From positions 48,712-112,711 of the forward strand of contig CABJEP010000009.1 of assembly GCA_902364645.1 (NCBI GenBank): a stretch of DNA of 64,000 nt, written 5' to 3'. The notes under the pieces were generated by a model. The model ran no database searches. It worked only from the letters and a program-made list of their open reading frames with translations, and was not told the origin of the DNA. The position numbers and the translations under genes were made by a program. Below, in pieces: positions 27,001-36,141 of the stretch; positions within the stretch are counted from its first letter, which is position 1; each line of letters starts with the position of its first letter. This DNA is from Coriobacteriaceae bacterium (GTDB lineage: Bacteria > Actinomycetota > Coriobacteriia > Coriobacteriales > Coriobacteriaceae).

Positions 27001-28118
27001 TGAATCCAAATCCCTTTAAGCCCACAGCTGGTAAGCGGCCTCCGATACTCATCGGTCGCGAGTCGGTCATCGAAGATTTTGAGGAAGGGCTCGACAACGG
27101 CGCCGGAGCGCCGGGCAGGCTCATGCTCATTACGGGAAACCGCGGCTGTGGCAAAACGGTTCTCCTGCGGGAGCTGCAACGTCTAGCCAGCGAGCGCGGA
27201 TGGGCGGTTGTCTCCGATTCCGCTTCGCTTGGTTTGTGCGACCGCTTGGCCGACGCGCTTCGCTCGAATAAACCCGTTGTGACATCAATGGAGTTTGGTC
27301 CGTCGTTTGGCCGGATGTCGGTCGAGGCGGCGCGGGCAAAGGGCGAAACGTTGCGAGGGCTGGTCAACGAGCGCTTCAAGAAACTCGGCCCAAGCAAGGG
27401 TATTCTGTTTGCGATTGACGAGGCTCAATCTGCGTCTATCGAGGAACTGGCGGCTCTCGCCGTTCTCTATCAGCAGGTGCTCGGAGATCAGGATGCCACG
27501 GGCTTGCCCGATAGCGACCAGCGAGGTCTTGCGTTGGTCTTTGCCGGCTTGCCCAGCATGGTTGACGATCTGCTCGAAGAGCCGAGCGTGACGTTTTTGC
27601 GGCGCGCCCAGCAGCGTACGTTGGGGGCGATTTCTTTGCCCCAGGTGCGCGATTCATATATCCAGACGGTCGAATGTGCTGGTCTTTGCATTGATGCGGG
27701 GACGGCGGATCTTGCGGCGCACAAGAGCATGGGACATCCCTATATGGTTCAGCTGGTGGGATATTACATGTGGCGGTCTGCTGTCCGGCGTGGCTCGCAG
27801 GTCATTGAAGGGTGCGATGTCGAGGTTGGTCATGCGGATGCCGTCTCTGAGTTCTACGAAGCGGTTGACGCGCCTCTGTATTACGGGCTGCGCACCCCAC
27901 AGCGCCTCTTTATCGAGGCTATGGCGGTTGACGAGGGCAAGCTGACGCGCATGGCGGATATCATTGAGCGCTGCGATCGCACCCAGAGCTGGGCGAGTAA
28001 ATATCGCGCAAGCTTAATTCGCGAGCGCGTCATCGAGGCCGCCGGATACGGTCTCGTCCGGTTTAGCGTGCCTATGCTGGGCAAGTATATCCGCGACCGC
28101 GTTTTATGGCATGAGTAG
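27001..28118 (+). CDS. AAA+ ATPase with C-terminal winged-helix-like domain
   Basis: A 372-residue P-loop ATPase. Walker A is GNRGCGKT at residues 46-53, Walker B is ILFAIDEAQ with Asp140-Glu141, and a sensor 1-like LVFAGLPS follows. The last 100 residues (TPQRLFIEAMAVDEGKLTRM onward) look like a winged helix. This is the layout of ORC/Cdc6-like and prokaryotic AAA_16 proteins, often of unknown role or carried by mobile elements. The ATG has GAGGAGG upstream. The UvrA-like gene follows, and one possible start of it overlaps this stop, so they may form one operon. Phased 10-bp repeats precede the gene. Confidence 0.72.
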
Positions 28119-28143
28119 GGTGATAAAGGTGACGGAACAGAAG

Positions 28144-30624
28144 ATGAGCCCACAGGCTATCGAGGTGCGCGGTGCACGTGTCCACAATCTCAAGGACATC
28201 GATATCGATATTCCGCTGGGGAGGCTCGTGGGCATTGCCGGCGTATCGGGTTCGGGCAAGAGCTCGCTGGCGCTGGGAGTTCTTTATGCCGAGGGCTCGC
28301 GCCGTTACCTGGAGGCGCTCAGCACCTATACCCGCCGTCGTCTGACGCAGGCCGAGCACGCCCAGGTGGACGAGGTGCTGCACGTACCGGCGGCGCTCGC
28401 ATTGCATCAGCGCCCTAGCGTGCCGGGCGTGCGTTCCACCTTTGGTACCATGACCGAGCTCAACAATAGTCTGCGCCTGCTCTTTAGCCGTTGCGCCCAT
28501 CACGTGTGCCCGCATTGCGGGGCGCGCGTGGAGCCGAGCCTTAACGTGGCTGCGGGCCTGTCGCTCACGTGCCCCGCATGCGGCCGCGAGTTCTACGCGC
28601 CGAGTGCCGAGGATTTGGCTTTCAATAGCGGCGGTGCGTGCCCTACCTGCGGCGGCACCGGTGTCATGCGCGAGGTGGACGAGGCGAGCCTGGTGCCCGA
28701 CGAGTCAAAGACTATCAATGAAGGCGCAGTGCTTCCCTGGGGCACGCTCATGTGGGACCTGATGAAGCAGGTGGCCGGCGAGATGGGCGTGCGCACCGAC
28801 GTGCCGTTTAACCAGCTCACGCCTCAAGAGCGCGACATCGTGTTCCATGGTCCGGCGGTTAAAAAGCACATTCTCTACGTTCCCAAAAACGGCGAGGGCG
28901 CCACGCCGCTCGACTTCACCTATTACAACGCCGTCTATACGGTCGAGAACGCGCTCGCCAAGGTTAAGGACGATAAGGGCCTCAAACGCGTGGCACGCTT
29001 TTTGCGCGAGGGCCCGTGCCGTGATTGCGGCGGCACGCGCCTCTCCGAGGCTGCGCGCCAGCCCCAGGTGCGCGGTATCAATCTGGCGCAGGCGGCGGCC
29101 ATGACGCTGGGCGAGGCGATTGAGTGGGTGCGCGGGGTGCCCGCATCCTTGCCGGTCGAGATGCAGCCCATGGCGACGGATATCTGCGATTCGTTTTTGG
29201 GAGCGGCCCGTCGTCTGGTCGACCTGGGTCTCGATTACCTTTCACTCGATCGCGCAGGTGCCACGCTCTCCACGGGTGAGCGTCAGCGCGTGCAACTCGC
29301 CCGCGTGGTGCGCAACCGATCGACGGGTGTGCTCTATGTGTTGGACGAGCCCTCGATTGGCTTGCATCCTGCCAATGTCGACGGCCTGGTAGGCGTGATG
29401 CGCGATCTGGTGGATGACGGCAACACCGTGGTTGTCGTTGACCACGATACACGCGTGCTGGCGGAAGCCGACTATCTGGTTGAGATGGGTCCCGTTGCCG
29501 GAGCAGGCGGCGGTAATGTGATTGCCGCGGGCACGGTAGACGAGATCGAACAATCGCAGGCCAGCCGCATCGCGCCGTTTTTGAGATCGGACTCCAAGCG
29601 TTTGCGTCCGCAGGTGACTGACGACGAAATGTTCGACCAGGGCCACATCCGCATGGCGACCGATACCATCCATACCGTCAAGCCGCTCGAAGTCGATATC
29701 CCGCGCGGTCGCCTTGTCGCGGTGACGGGCGTTTCGGGTTCGGGCAAGACGACGTTGGTACTCGAGACGCTCATCCCGGCGCTTAAGGCGCAGGCAGCTG
29801 GCGAGCGCTTGCCACGCCACGTGCGCTGGATCGATGCCGAGGGCATTGCACGTGCCAACCTGATTGACGCTACGCCTATCGGCGCCAACGTGCGCTCGAC
29901 GGTGGCAACTTATGCCGACATTCATGATGAGCTGCGTCGCGCCTTCGCCCGTACGCCCGAGGCCAAGGCAGCCGGCTACAAGGCGGGTGCCTTTAGCTAC
30001 AACACTGGCACTTTGCGCTGCCCTACGTGCGATGGCACGGGTTCGATATCGCTCGACGTGCAGTTTTTGCCCGACGTCGAGATCGTCTGCCCGGCATGTC
30101 GCGGCTCACGTTATGCAGACGCGGCTTCGCATATCCATCGCGAGGGCAAGGACGGGAGCCTGCTTACGTTGCCGCAGCTCATGGACATGAGTGTGGACGA
30201 GGCTCTCGACGCCACGCTGGGGCTCAAGAAAGTTCAGACGCGCTTGCAGACCTTGCGCGACCTGGGCTTGGGCTATCTCACGCTCGGTGAGCCCACGCCG
30301 GCGCTTTCGGGCGGCGAGGCGCAGCGTCTTAAGCTTGCGAGCGAGATGGGACGCGTGCAGGACGATGCCGTATTCGTGTTCGACGAGCCTACGATCGGCC
30401 TACATCCGCTCGATGTTCAGGTGTTGCTGAGTGTGTTCGACGGCCTTGTTGCCAAGGGCGCCACGGTTATCGTGATCGAACACGATCTCGACCTTATCCG
30501 TAACGCCGATTATGTGATCGACATGGGCCCGGGCGGTGGCGACGCCGGCGGGCAAATCGTCTGCGCCGGCACGCCGGCAGACATCGCGACCTGCTCCAAG
30601 AGCATTACCGGCCGCTATCTATAA
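28144..30624 (+). CDS. UvrA-like ABC-family ATPase lacking part of the canonical protein
   Basis: An 826-residue protein with two ABC ATPase modules, each with GVSGSGKS/T Walker A, LSTGERQRVQLARV or LSGGEAQRLKLASE signatures, and zinc-finger inserts (CPHCG/CPACG and CPTC/CPACRG). It is about 110 residues shorter than UvrA (about 940), which fits the UvrA2/DrrC-type class lacking the UvrB-binding part. These are linked to drug or DNA-damage tolerance. The start is uncertain: ATG 28144 has GGA seven bases upstream, while ATG 28111 overlaps the previous stop without a ribosome site. A true uvrA should exist elsewhere. Confidence 0.87.
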   Translation: MSPQAIEVRGARVHNLKDIDIDIPLGRLVGIAGVSGSGKSSLALGVLYAEGSRRYLEALSTYTRRRLTQAEHAQVDEVLHVPAALALHQRPSVPGVRSTFGTMTELNNSLRLLFSRCAHHVCPHCGARVEPSLNVAAGLSLTCPACGREFYAPSAEDLAFNSGGACPTCGGTGVMREVDEASLVPDESKTINEGAVLPWGTLMWDLMKQVAGEMGVRTDVPFNQLTPQERDIVFHGPAVKKHILYVPKNGEGATPLDFTYYNAVYTVENALAKVKDDKGLKRVARFLREGPCRDCGGTRLSEAARQPQVRGINLAQAAAMTLGEAIEWVRGVPASLPVEMQPMATDICDSFLGAARRLVDLGLDYLSLDRAGATLSTGERQRVQLARVVRNRSTGVLYVLDEPSIGLHPANVDGLVGVMRDLVDDGNTVVVVDHDTRVLAEADYLVEMGPVAGAGGGNVIAAGTVDEIEQSQASRIAPFLRSDSKRLRPQVTDDEMFDQGHIRMATDTIHTVKPLEVDIPRGRLVAVTGVSGSGKTTLVLETLIPALKAQAAGERLPRHVRWIDAEGIARANLIDATPIGANVRSTVATYADIHDELRRAFARTPEAKAAGYKAGAFSYNTGTLRCPTCDGTGSISLDVQFLPDVEIVCPACRGSRYADAASHIHREGKDGSLLTLPQLMDMSVDEALDATLGLKKVQTRLQTLRDLGLGYLTLGEPTPALSGGEAQRLKLASEMGRVQDDAVFVFDEPTIGLHPLDVQVLLSVFDGLVAKGATVIVIEHDLDLIRNADYVIDMGPGGGDAGGQIVCAGTPADIATCSKSITGRYL

Positions 30625-30633
30625 GCGAATATG

Positions 30634-30652
30634 AAAAAGGGACTGTCCCTTT
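30634..30652. repeat. small palindrome after the UvrA-like gene
   Basis: AAAGGGAC-T-GTCCCTTT is an 8-bp dyad about 2 bp before the trmL stop. Its AAAAAGGGAC core matches 22006-22015. It may terminate either convergent gene or be a REP-like remnant. Confidence 0.6.
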
Positions 30653-30653
30653 G

Positions 30654-31253
30654 TCACATTCCTGGGAAGTTTGACTGGCGCAGGGCCTCGTAGAGGACGA
30701 TGGCGGCGCTGTTGGAGAGGTTGAGTGCGCTGATGCGGTAGTCGTCCGGATTGACGAAGTTGCCGCAGATATCCTGTCGAAGGATGGCTTCGTGTCTGTC
30801 CTCGGTATGCCCGAGCGACTCCTCGTGGGCCTCCCAGGCGTCGGCGTTTTCGAGCGAGTCGCAATCGCGCAACATGGGGATGCGCTCGCAGCGCTCGGAC
30901 TCCGCGGCAAGCAGTGGCTCGGGGATGCCTGAGCTCTCGCTGCCAAAGACCAAGTAGTCGCCGTCGCGGTAGGTGCTTTGCGCATAGGTGCGGCGTGCCT
31001 TTTTGGTCAGCAGATGCAGGCGCTCGTCGGCGGGGGAGAGGCCGTTGCGCGCAAGGAAATCCTCCCAGCCGGCATAGGTCGTCACGTCCAAGTTTTGCCA
31101 GTAGCCCAGGCCGGCGCGACGCACTGTCTTGTCGTCGAGCGAAAACCCCAGCGGCTCCACCAGATGCAGGCGGGTACCGGTAACCACGCAAGTGCGGCCG
31201 ATATTGCCCGTATTGGCCGGAATCTCGGGCGCATACAGCACAATGTTGAACAT
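30654..31253 (-). CDS. trmL: tRNA (cytidine(34)-2'-O)-methyltransferase TrmL with an insertion
   Basis: A 199-residue SPOUT methyltransferase. It starts MFNIVLYAPEIPANTGNIGRT, in part the TrmL opening, has FGSESSGIPEP in the knot, and ends with ALNLSNSAAIVLYEALRQ. TrmL 2'-O-methylates the wobble base of leucine tRNAs. Family members are about 155 residues. Here about 40 residues (IPMLRDCDSLEN to GNFVNPDDYR) are inserted just before the LNLSNS motif, inside the knot. The start is ATG 31253 with AAGGAG upstream. Confidence 0.85.
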   Translation of the reverse strand: MFNIVLYAPEIPANTGNIGRTCVVTGTRLHLVEPLGFSLDDKTVRRAGLGYWQNLDVTTYAGWEDFLARNGLSPADERLHLLTKKARRTYAQSTYRDGDYLVFGSESSGIPEPLLAAESERCERIPMLRDCDSLENADAWEAHEESLGHTEDRHEAILRQDICGNFVNPDDYRISALNLSNSAAIVLYEALRQSNFPGM

Positions 31254-31274
31254 GAATCTCCTTGGCTCAGAACG

Positions 31275-31309
31275 AAAAACCACCACGAAGGGCACCTTCG
31301 TGGTGGTTT
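31275..31309 (-). terminator. intrinsic terminator of the CobW-type gene
   Basis: A 15-bp perfect stem (CCACCACGAAGG and complement) with a 3-nt loop and T residues on the minus strand follows the stop of the 31347-32477 gene. Confidence 0.88.
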
Positions 31310-31346
31310 GGCGGTTACGTGGGCGGAAAACGCCCGCTTCGATAGC

Positions 31347-32477
31347 CTAGGCGCGGTGCCAGTCGGTCAGGCAGGCATCGAGGGCAGCGATGAGCGCATC
31401 CTTGTCCATGTGACGGCCGATGATGCACAGGCTCGTCATGCGGTCGCCCGTCTCGTCGTCCCAAATCTGCATGATCTCGGGGTTCTCGTCGATAATCTTC
31501 TGCTTCTCGCCCTCGGGCGCAGAATCGACAAACAGGCCGTTCTCCATTAGGCGCATCTGGTGGCCGGCCTGCTCGAACATGTAGCACATGTCCGGATCGC
31601 CGGTCTGCCACAGCGGGCCCTTGACGCGAATGACCTCGTCGGGCCACTCCTGCTCAACAAAATTGGTGAACTTCTGCAGGTCAAACGGCTTGCGGCGGGA
31701 GTACACAAAGGTCTCGATGTCGTACTCGAGCACCTCGGGGTCGTCGTGCTCCTCGGGATGCTCCATGGCCTCGATCCAGGCGGCGGAGTTGTAGGCGCGC
31801 ATAAAGTCGAAGCGGTCGGTGTCGAGCAGCTCCTCCATGGGGACCTCGCCGTTTTGGGCCTCGACAATCACGGCGTCCTTCTGCAGGCTGCGCACGATGG
31901 CCTTGAGCTCGGCAATCTGCTCAGGCGTGACGGTATCGGTCTTGTTGAGGATCAGCGTGGAGCAAAACTCGATTTGCTGAATAAGCAGGCTCTCGATGTC
32001 GTCCTCGTCGATATCCTCGGCCAGGAGGTCGCGACCGCCGTTGAACTCGTCGTACATGCGGGCGCAGTCGACCACGGCCACGATGTTGTCGAGCGCGAGC
32101 TTGGGCTCGCCGCCCACCTTGGCCTCGTCGCAGAAGCTCGAGATGGTGTAGGCGATGGGGATGGGCTCGCAAATACCCGAGGCCTCGATGATGATGTAGT
32201 CGAACTTGCCCGAATCGGCGATGTCCTGCAGCTGGTTGGCCAGGTCGTCCGAAAGCGTGCAGCAGATGCAGCCGTTGGTGAGCGGGATAAGGTCGTCGGT
32301 CTCGGAAAGGCCGCCGTCAGCGATGAGGCTGGCGTCGACGTTGATCTCGCCGATATCGTTGACGATCACGGCGGCGCGGATGCCGCCGTCGTTTGCGAGG
32401 ATGTGGTTGAGCAACGTGGTCTTGCCGGCACCGAGGTATCCGGTAAGCATGATAATCTTCACGGGTTTGTTGGGCAT
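31347..32477 (-). CDS. CobW/YjiA-family metallochaperone GTPase
   Basis: A 376-residue G3E GTPase. GYLGAGKTT is the P-loop, the family's metal motif GCICC lies between switch regions, and a CobW C-terminal domain follows. Such proteins deliver zinc or cobalt to target enzymes. ATG 32477 is chosen because AAGGAGG precedes it; an in-frame ATG 21 bp upstream lacks such a site. It is followed by a strong terminator. The metal cannot be told from the sequence. Confidence 0.9.
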   Translation of the reverse strand: MPNKPVKIIMLTGYLGAGKTTLLNHILANDGGIRAAVIVNDIGEINVDASLIADGGLSETDDLIPLTNGCICCTLSDDLANQLQDIADSGKFDYIIIEASGICEPIPIAYTISSFCDEAKVGGEPKLALDNIVAVVDCARMYDEFNGGRDLLAEDIDEDDIESLLIQQIEFCSTLILNKTDTVTPEQIAELKAIVRSLQKDAVIVEAQNGEVPMEELLDTDRFDFMRAYNSAAWIEAMEHPEEHDDPEVLEYDIETFVYSRRKPFDLQKFTNFVEQEWPDEVIRVKGPLWQTGDPDMCYMFEQAGHQMRLMENGLFVDSAPEGEKQKIIDENPEIMQIWDDETGDRMTSLCIIGRHMDKDALIAALDACLTDWHRA

Positions 32478-32563
32478 GTGCCCTCCTTTGTTAGACATGG
32501 CTTACAGTTGAATCTTATGCCAAACGCCTGCTCTTATACCCACGCGCCGACAAATAACACAGG

Positions 32564-32905
32564 CTACTCCCAGGCTCCCCATACGTCGGGACAATAGCCG
32601 ACGGTGGCCTTCTTGCCGTTGCGCACGATGGGCTCGGCCAGAACCTGCTGATTCTCGAGCAGCTTATCAAAACGCTGGCTGGGGGTGAGGTGCTGGATGA
32701 GTGCGAGCGTCTCCTCGTCCTTGGCTTTGGGGTTGAGCAGCTTGTCGATGCCGCCAACCGCCTGCATCACGCTCGTGAGCTCGCCCTTGCTCATCTCCTT
32801 TTCCTTAAGGTCGATAAACTGCACCTTAATGCGGCGCTCCTTAAAATAACGCTGGGCCTTCTTGGTATCGAAGGACTTTTTGGTACCGAAGATCTGCACG
32901 TTCAT
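32564..32905 (-). CDS. ArsC/Spx-like protein lacking the catalytic cysteine
   Basis: A 113-residue thioredoxin-fold protein of the ArsC/Spx/YffB family, recognised by QIFGTKKSFDTKKAQRYF and the C-terminal LAEPIVRNGKKATVGY. The place where ArsC has its cysteine (CxxC or CX2S) is SFDT here, so the classical thiol chemistry is absent. The single remaining cysteine is near the C-terminus (GYCPDVW). It may be a regulatory or structural relative. It lies 17 bp downstream of the flavodoxin-fold gene on the same strand, so they may be co-transcribed. Confidence 0.82.
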   Translation of the reverse strand: MNVQIFGTKKSFDTKKAQRYFKERRIKVQFIDLKEKEMSKGELTSVMQAVGGIDKLLNPKAKDEETLALIQHLTPSQRFDKLLENQQVLAEPIVRNGKKATVGYCPDVWGAWE

Positions 32906-32922
32906 TGTTTGGTTCCGCCGTT

Positions 32923-33546
32923 CTACCTGATGAAGTTGGTCCTAGCGCGATCGGCCTGGGGAGCTTCGATGCCGGCGGCCTTTCCCGCCTCGATGCAACG
33001 CAGTAGCCAGGCCATGTTTTTGCCGATGTTTCGCATGGTGGCAAGGCCTTCGGCGTCTTGGGCGGCCTCGCCCGGCATGGCACCGAAGACGTTGTTCCAG
33101 TAGGTGGATGCTACCACGGGCATCTGGTTGATGGTGAAGTACTTGTTGAGCACGTCGAAGGTGGTCGACGTGCCGCCGCGACGGGCAACGGCGACAGCGG
33201 CGCCCGGCTTGTGCGCAAAGGCCTTGCTGCCAGCATAGAATGCACGGTCGAGGGCAGAGAGGATGCGTCCGCTGGGATGCGCGTAGTAGACGGGCGAACC
33301 AAAGACAAAGCCGTCTGCCTGCTCGGCAGCGGCAATCAGCTCGTTGACCATATCGTCGTCAAAGGTGCAACGGCAATCGAGCTTGCCGCACTGGCCGCAA
33401 CCGATGCAGTCGCGAATGGGCTTGGCGCCCAGCTGAAACATCTCGGTATCGATACCCTCGGCGTTGAGCTGCTCGGCGACCTCGGCGAGTGCGCGGGCGG
33501 TGTTGCCGTTTGCCTTGGGGCTGCCATTGACCAAAAGAACCTTCAT
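32923..33546 (-). CDS. flavodoxin-fold NAD(P)H-dependent FMN reductase-like protein
   Basis: A 207-residue protein with VLLVNGSPKANGNT (FMN phosphate loop) at the N-terminus, a cysteine-rich CIGCGQCGKLDCRC segment that may bind iron-sulfur or zinc, and GSPVYYAHPSG for the isoalloxazine. This is the iron-sulfur flavoprotein/flavodoxin family. ATG 33546 has AGAGGGAG upstream. It precedes the ArsC-like gene by 17 bp, suggesting a shared redox role. Confidence 0.88.
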   Translation of the reverse strand: MKVLLVNGSPKANGNTARALAEVAEQLNAEGIDTEMFQLGAKPIRDCIGCGQCGKLDCRCTFDDDMVNELIAAAEQADGFVFGSPVYYAHPSGRILSALDRAFYAGSKAFAHKPGAAVAVARRGGTSTTFDVLNKYFTINQMPVVASTYWNNVFGAMPGEAAQDAEGLATMRNIGKNMAWLLRCIEAGKAAGIEAPQADRARTNFIR

Positions 33547-33601
33547 CACTAACTCCCTCTGCTGTCGGTGACTTCTGCGGAGGATTATCGCACGAGCGGG
33601 C

Positions 33602-33799
33602 AGATGGCGTGGGGCACGATTCCAGCCCCGAGGGCCCACGGCAGGCACGCTCACCAGGTACGAGCGGGATACGGTCCAGAGGATGTTGGAGTGCGGGGCC
33701 TCGTGCGAGCAGATTGTAAGGGGTCTGGGCAGGTCGCATTCGATGGCGAACTCTGAGGTCTTAGAAGGCGGGCTGCTGTGCGGCTATGGTTTATACTAA
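33602..33799 (+). pseudogene. IS30-family transposase N-terminal remnant
   Basis: Read from 33602 in this frame, the translation gives a helix-turn-helix resembling IS30 transposase heads: LTRYERDTVQRMLECG, then LGRSHSMANSEV, matching the LT-ER-I...G.S..I...LGRS.S pattern. There is no start with a ribosome site and the frame stops at TAA (33797-33799) after about 60 codons, without the catalytic DDE core. The flanking region is AT-richer than the rest of the window. It is most likely the decayed end of an insertion sequence. Confidence 0.55.
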
Positions 33800-33879
33800 G
33801 GCGGTTGCTATCGAGTAATTCATACTTGGTTTGATTCGATTGTGAATGCGTAACTAGGATGGAAAGCAAAGGAAACTCT

Positions 33880-34200
33880 ATGGAAACAGAGGATGCTGTT
33901 TGCTTGATGACTTCGATTGCCTTGATTGTCCTTTCAATCCAATACCGAAGAGGAAGATGGCTCTGCTCAATTGCTGGATATGATGTCACAAAAAGGGAGA
34001 GCGAGATTGATATACGCCCTTACGCAAAGCTGATTTCTTCTGTGACGTTATGGATGGGGCTGCTGTTTTTCTTGTGGGCGGTAGAGGGCTGGGTACGTGA
34101 TTGGAATACCAGCGTTTTTGAAGTTTTGGTTCTACTTCTGTTCAGCTTGGCTTCTTTGTCGTTCGTGCGGCTCGTTAGGTTTGTGTTTATGAGGCGATAG
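33880..34200 (+). CDS. DUF3784-like membrane protein in a low-GC patch
   Basis: A 106-residue protein with two to three membrane segments (about 7-22, 52-72 and 81-99). SIAGYDVTKRESEIDIRPYAK resembles, in part, the DUF3784 GYNTMSKEEK motif. The start is ATG 33880, seven bases after AAAGGAAA. Codon use is AT-richer than the neighbours, and a transposase remnant lies just upstream, so it was probably acquired. A TATACT box (33792-33797) may drive it. The function is unknown. Confidence 0.65.
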   Translation: METEDAVCLMTSIALIVLSIQYRRGRWLCSIAGYDVTKRESEIDIRPYAKLISSVTLWMGLLFFLWAVEGWVRDWNTSVFEVLVLLLFSLASLSFVRLVRFVFMRR

Positions 34201-34484
34201 CCAGCGGAAGTGGCTGGACGACAAAATGGACCAATGCAGCCAATTGTCAATAGAATTTGATAGGCTTGGCTTAACAGATTTGCTCGAGGGCATATCCGTG
34301 GCGGGGGATAGGTTCTATCTTGTTGAGCACTTATTTGCATCAGGCAAAGTAAACCAAGAGTATCGAAACGGTGCCCCCGGGCCCCGGGAGGGACTGCGGG
34401 GACGTTCGGCTAACTGCGGGTACGACCTATTTGCCCAATGTGTTCGGTTGAGATCGGAAATTAACCATCATGCGCCCCATAACG
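34201..34484. other. gene-poor low-GC stretch
   Basis: This gap holds a weak frame (34226-34525) with no ribosome site that runs into the end of the diguanylate cyclase gene; it is probably a decayed fragment. A GC-rich hairpin near 34373-34395 may terminate transcription. Nothing else is recognised. Confidence 0.4.
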
Positions 34485-36017
34485 CTAGTCCAGCTTGGTG
34501 CCCGGTACCTGCGGCGCCTCTTTAATCAGCGCATTAAGTTCGTTCAAAATGGAAACGGGCTGTCGGTCGACGGCGTCCAGATGAAGCGTCGCCACGCGAA
34601 GGGGCGGCTGATATTCAAATGAGCCGAGGAGCACGGGCGATCCCAAGAACCGTTCGATTTCGTCTGCAACCGCGTCGGTCTCTTCGGGATCAAGCTCGTC
34701 AAAGAGCGCCACGAACATCGGTCCGGTCGAGCGGAACAGACGACCCTTGCCGCGCGAGCAATCCATGAGGCAGGCGGCGCTTTCTGCCAAAACGCGGTCG
34801 CCTGCATCAAAGCCAAAGCGGGCATTGACCTGTGCGATTTCGTCGATTTTAATGGCGATCAAGCCCGCGTTTCGTGCCACGCGACGCATCTCGCCAATGG
34901 CGTTGACCAGGGCGTGGATATCGCCCAGACCGGTCACGGAATCGGTCGTATCTGCCAAGCTTCGGTTGGTGACAATGCCCACATACATGTTGGGCTCGGT
35001 ATCGGTGCCGTCCAGGCGGTAACCCGTGCAGTCGCAAAGCGCGTATTTTCCGGCGGTATTCATGACGCGATACTGCATGCAGTGGAAGTGCCACGTGCCG
35101 TTTACCACCATATCGAGCTCGGCACGTACGTTGTCGCGGTCCTCGGGGTGAACACGGGCAAGCCATATATCGAGCGAGTTGTAGGGATGCTGGGAAGGTA
35201 GGTCAAAATCGCGCACGGCATTAACCGACCATTGCGATTCGCCGGTGTCGAGGTTAATGATGAACGGATAGCGTGTCTCGGAGCTCATGGAGATCGCTTG
35301 GAACACTCGGTCGTTGCAGGGGGGGGGTTGTTCGGTGACCGGGCGTTGCGGCGCATCGCCTTCTTCCGGTTGTTGCACACGGTACATGAGCTTGTAGCGA
35401 TACATTTTGCGGTCGGCGTCCTTTGTCATCTGGCGACGCGTATCGCCTGCAAGCGGGTCGACGCGCGAGCAGCCAAAACTAAAGCTGGCGATCATGGGCG
35501 CCTTGCCGTCCGATGTTGCCTCGATAAGATTGGCACGCGTCCGCTCCAGGCGCTGCTCGAGCTCGGCTTCGTCTGTCGTGGGGGATATAAGTACAAATTC
35601 GTCTCCACCGATACGGAACAGCAGCTCATCGTGCTCCATGGTCTCGGTGAGTGCGCGGCAGATGCTCAGAATGTAGCGATTGCCCTCGGCGTGGCCAAAC
35701 TTATCGTTGCAATGCTTGAGGCGATCGATGTCAATATAGGCACAGGTGAAGGGGGTGCCTTTGCGCCAGAGCTGATCGACATGGCGGTCGAGCCCGCCAC
35801 GGTTGCCAAGATTGGTGAGCGAGTCGATATAGGCGCCGTGCTCAAGCAGCTCGCGTTCTTGTTGCAGGATGGCGAGCGTTTTCTGCAGTTGCTCACCAAT
35901 GGCACGCAACTCCGGGGGCAGCGCGGCAACATCGAGCTCGGTGGTTGAGGCCCCGTTCGCAAGTCGCTGAAGATGAGCGATGATTGATTGCTCGCCCAGG
36001 CGATACGACTCGTTCAT
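34485..36017 (-). CDS. diguanylate cyclase: GGDEF-PAS-degenerate GGDEF
   Basis: A 510-residue cytoplasmic protein. The first GGDEF domain (about 60-225) is intact: IDIDRLKHCND metal motif and GGDEF at 137-141, so it should make c-di-GMP from GTP. A PAS_3-like domain lies near 236-345. A second GGDEF-fold domain (about 350-500) has lost the motif (STGPMFV). No membrane segment is seen. ATG 36017 has AAGGAGG upstream. It is paralogous to the N-terminal part of the gene at 36142, which lies 124 bp upstream on the same strand. Confidence 0.9.
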   Translation of the reverse strand: MNESYRLGEQSIIAHLQRLANGASTTELDVAALPPELRAIGEQLQKTLAILQQERELLEHGAYIDSLTNLGNRGGLDRHVDQLWRKGTPFTCAYIDIDRLKHCNDKFGHAEGNRYILSICRALTETMEHDELLFRIGGDEFVLISPTTDEAELEQRLERTRANLIEATSDGKAPMIASFSFGCSRVDPLAGDTRRQMTKDADRKMYRYKLMYRVQQPEEGDAPQRPVTEQPPPCNDRVFQAISMSSETRYPFIINLDTGESQWSVNAVRDFDLPSQHPYNSLDIWLARVHPEDRDNVRAELDMVVNGTWHFHCMQYRVMNTAGKYALCDCTGYRLDGTDTEPNMYVGIVTNRSLADTTDSVTGLGDIHALVNAIGEMRRVARNAGLIAIKIDEIAQVNARFGFDAGDRVLAESAACLMDCSRGKGRLFRSTGPMFVALFDELDPEETDAVADEIERFLGSPVLLGSFEYQPPLRVATLHLDAVDRQPVSILNELNALIKEAPQVPGTKLD

Positions 36018-36141
36018 GATGGATGACCTCCTTGGATGGAACAATGGTTTGTATCTTACTCCCAATTCGGTTTAGATTGGGGTATTAGTTAGCTCATGGG
36101 AACAAACGCTCCCTCGACGGTGGCGTTTGCGCACGAGCGTA

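Noticed and set aside
34226-34525. 99-codon frame
   Set aside because: No ribosome site, and it overlaps the end of the diguanylate cyclase gene on the other strand. Likely a decayed fragment.
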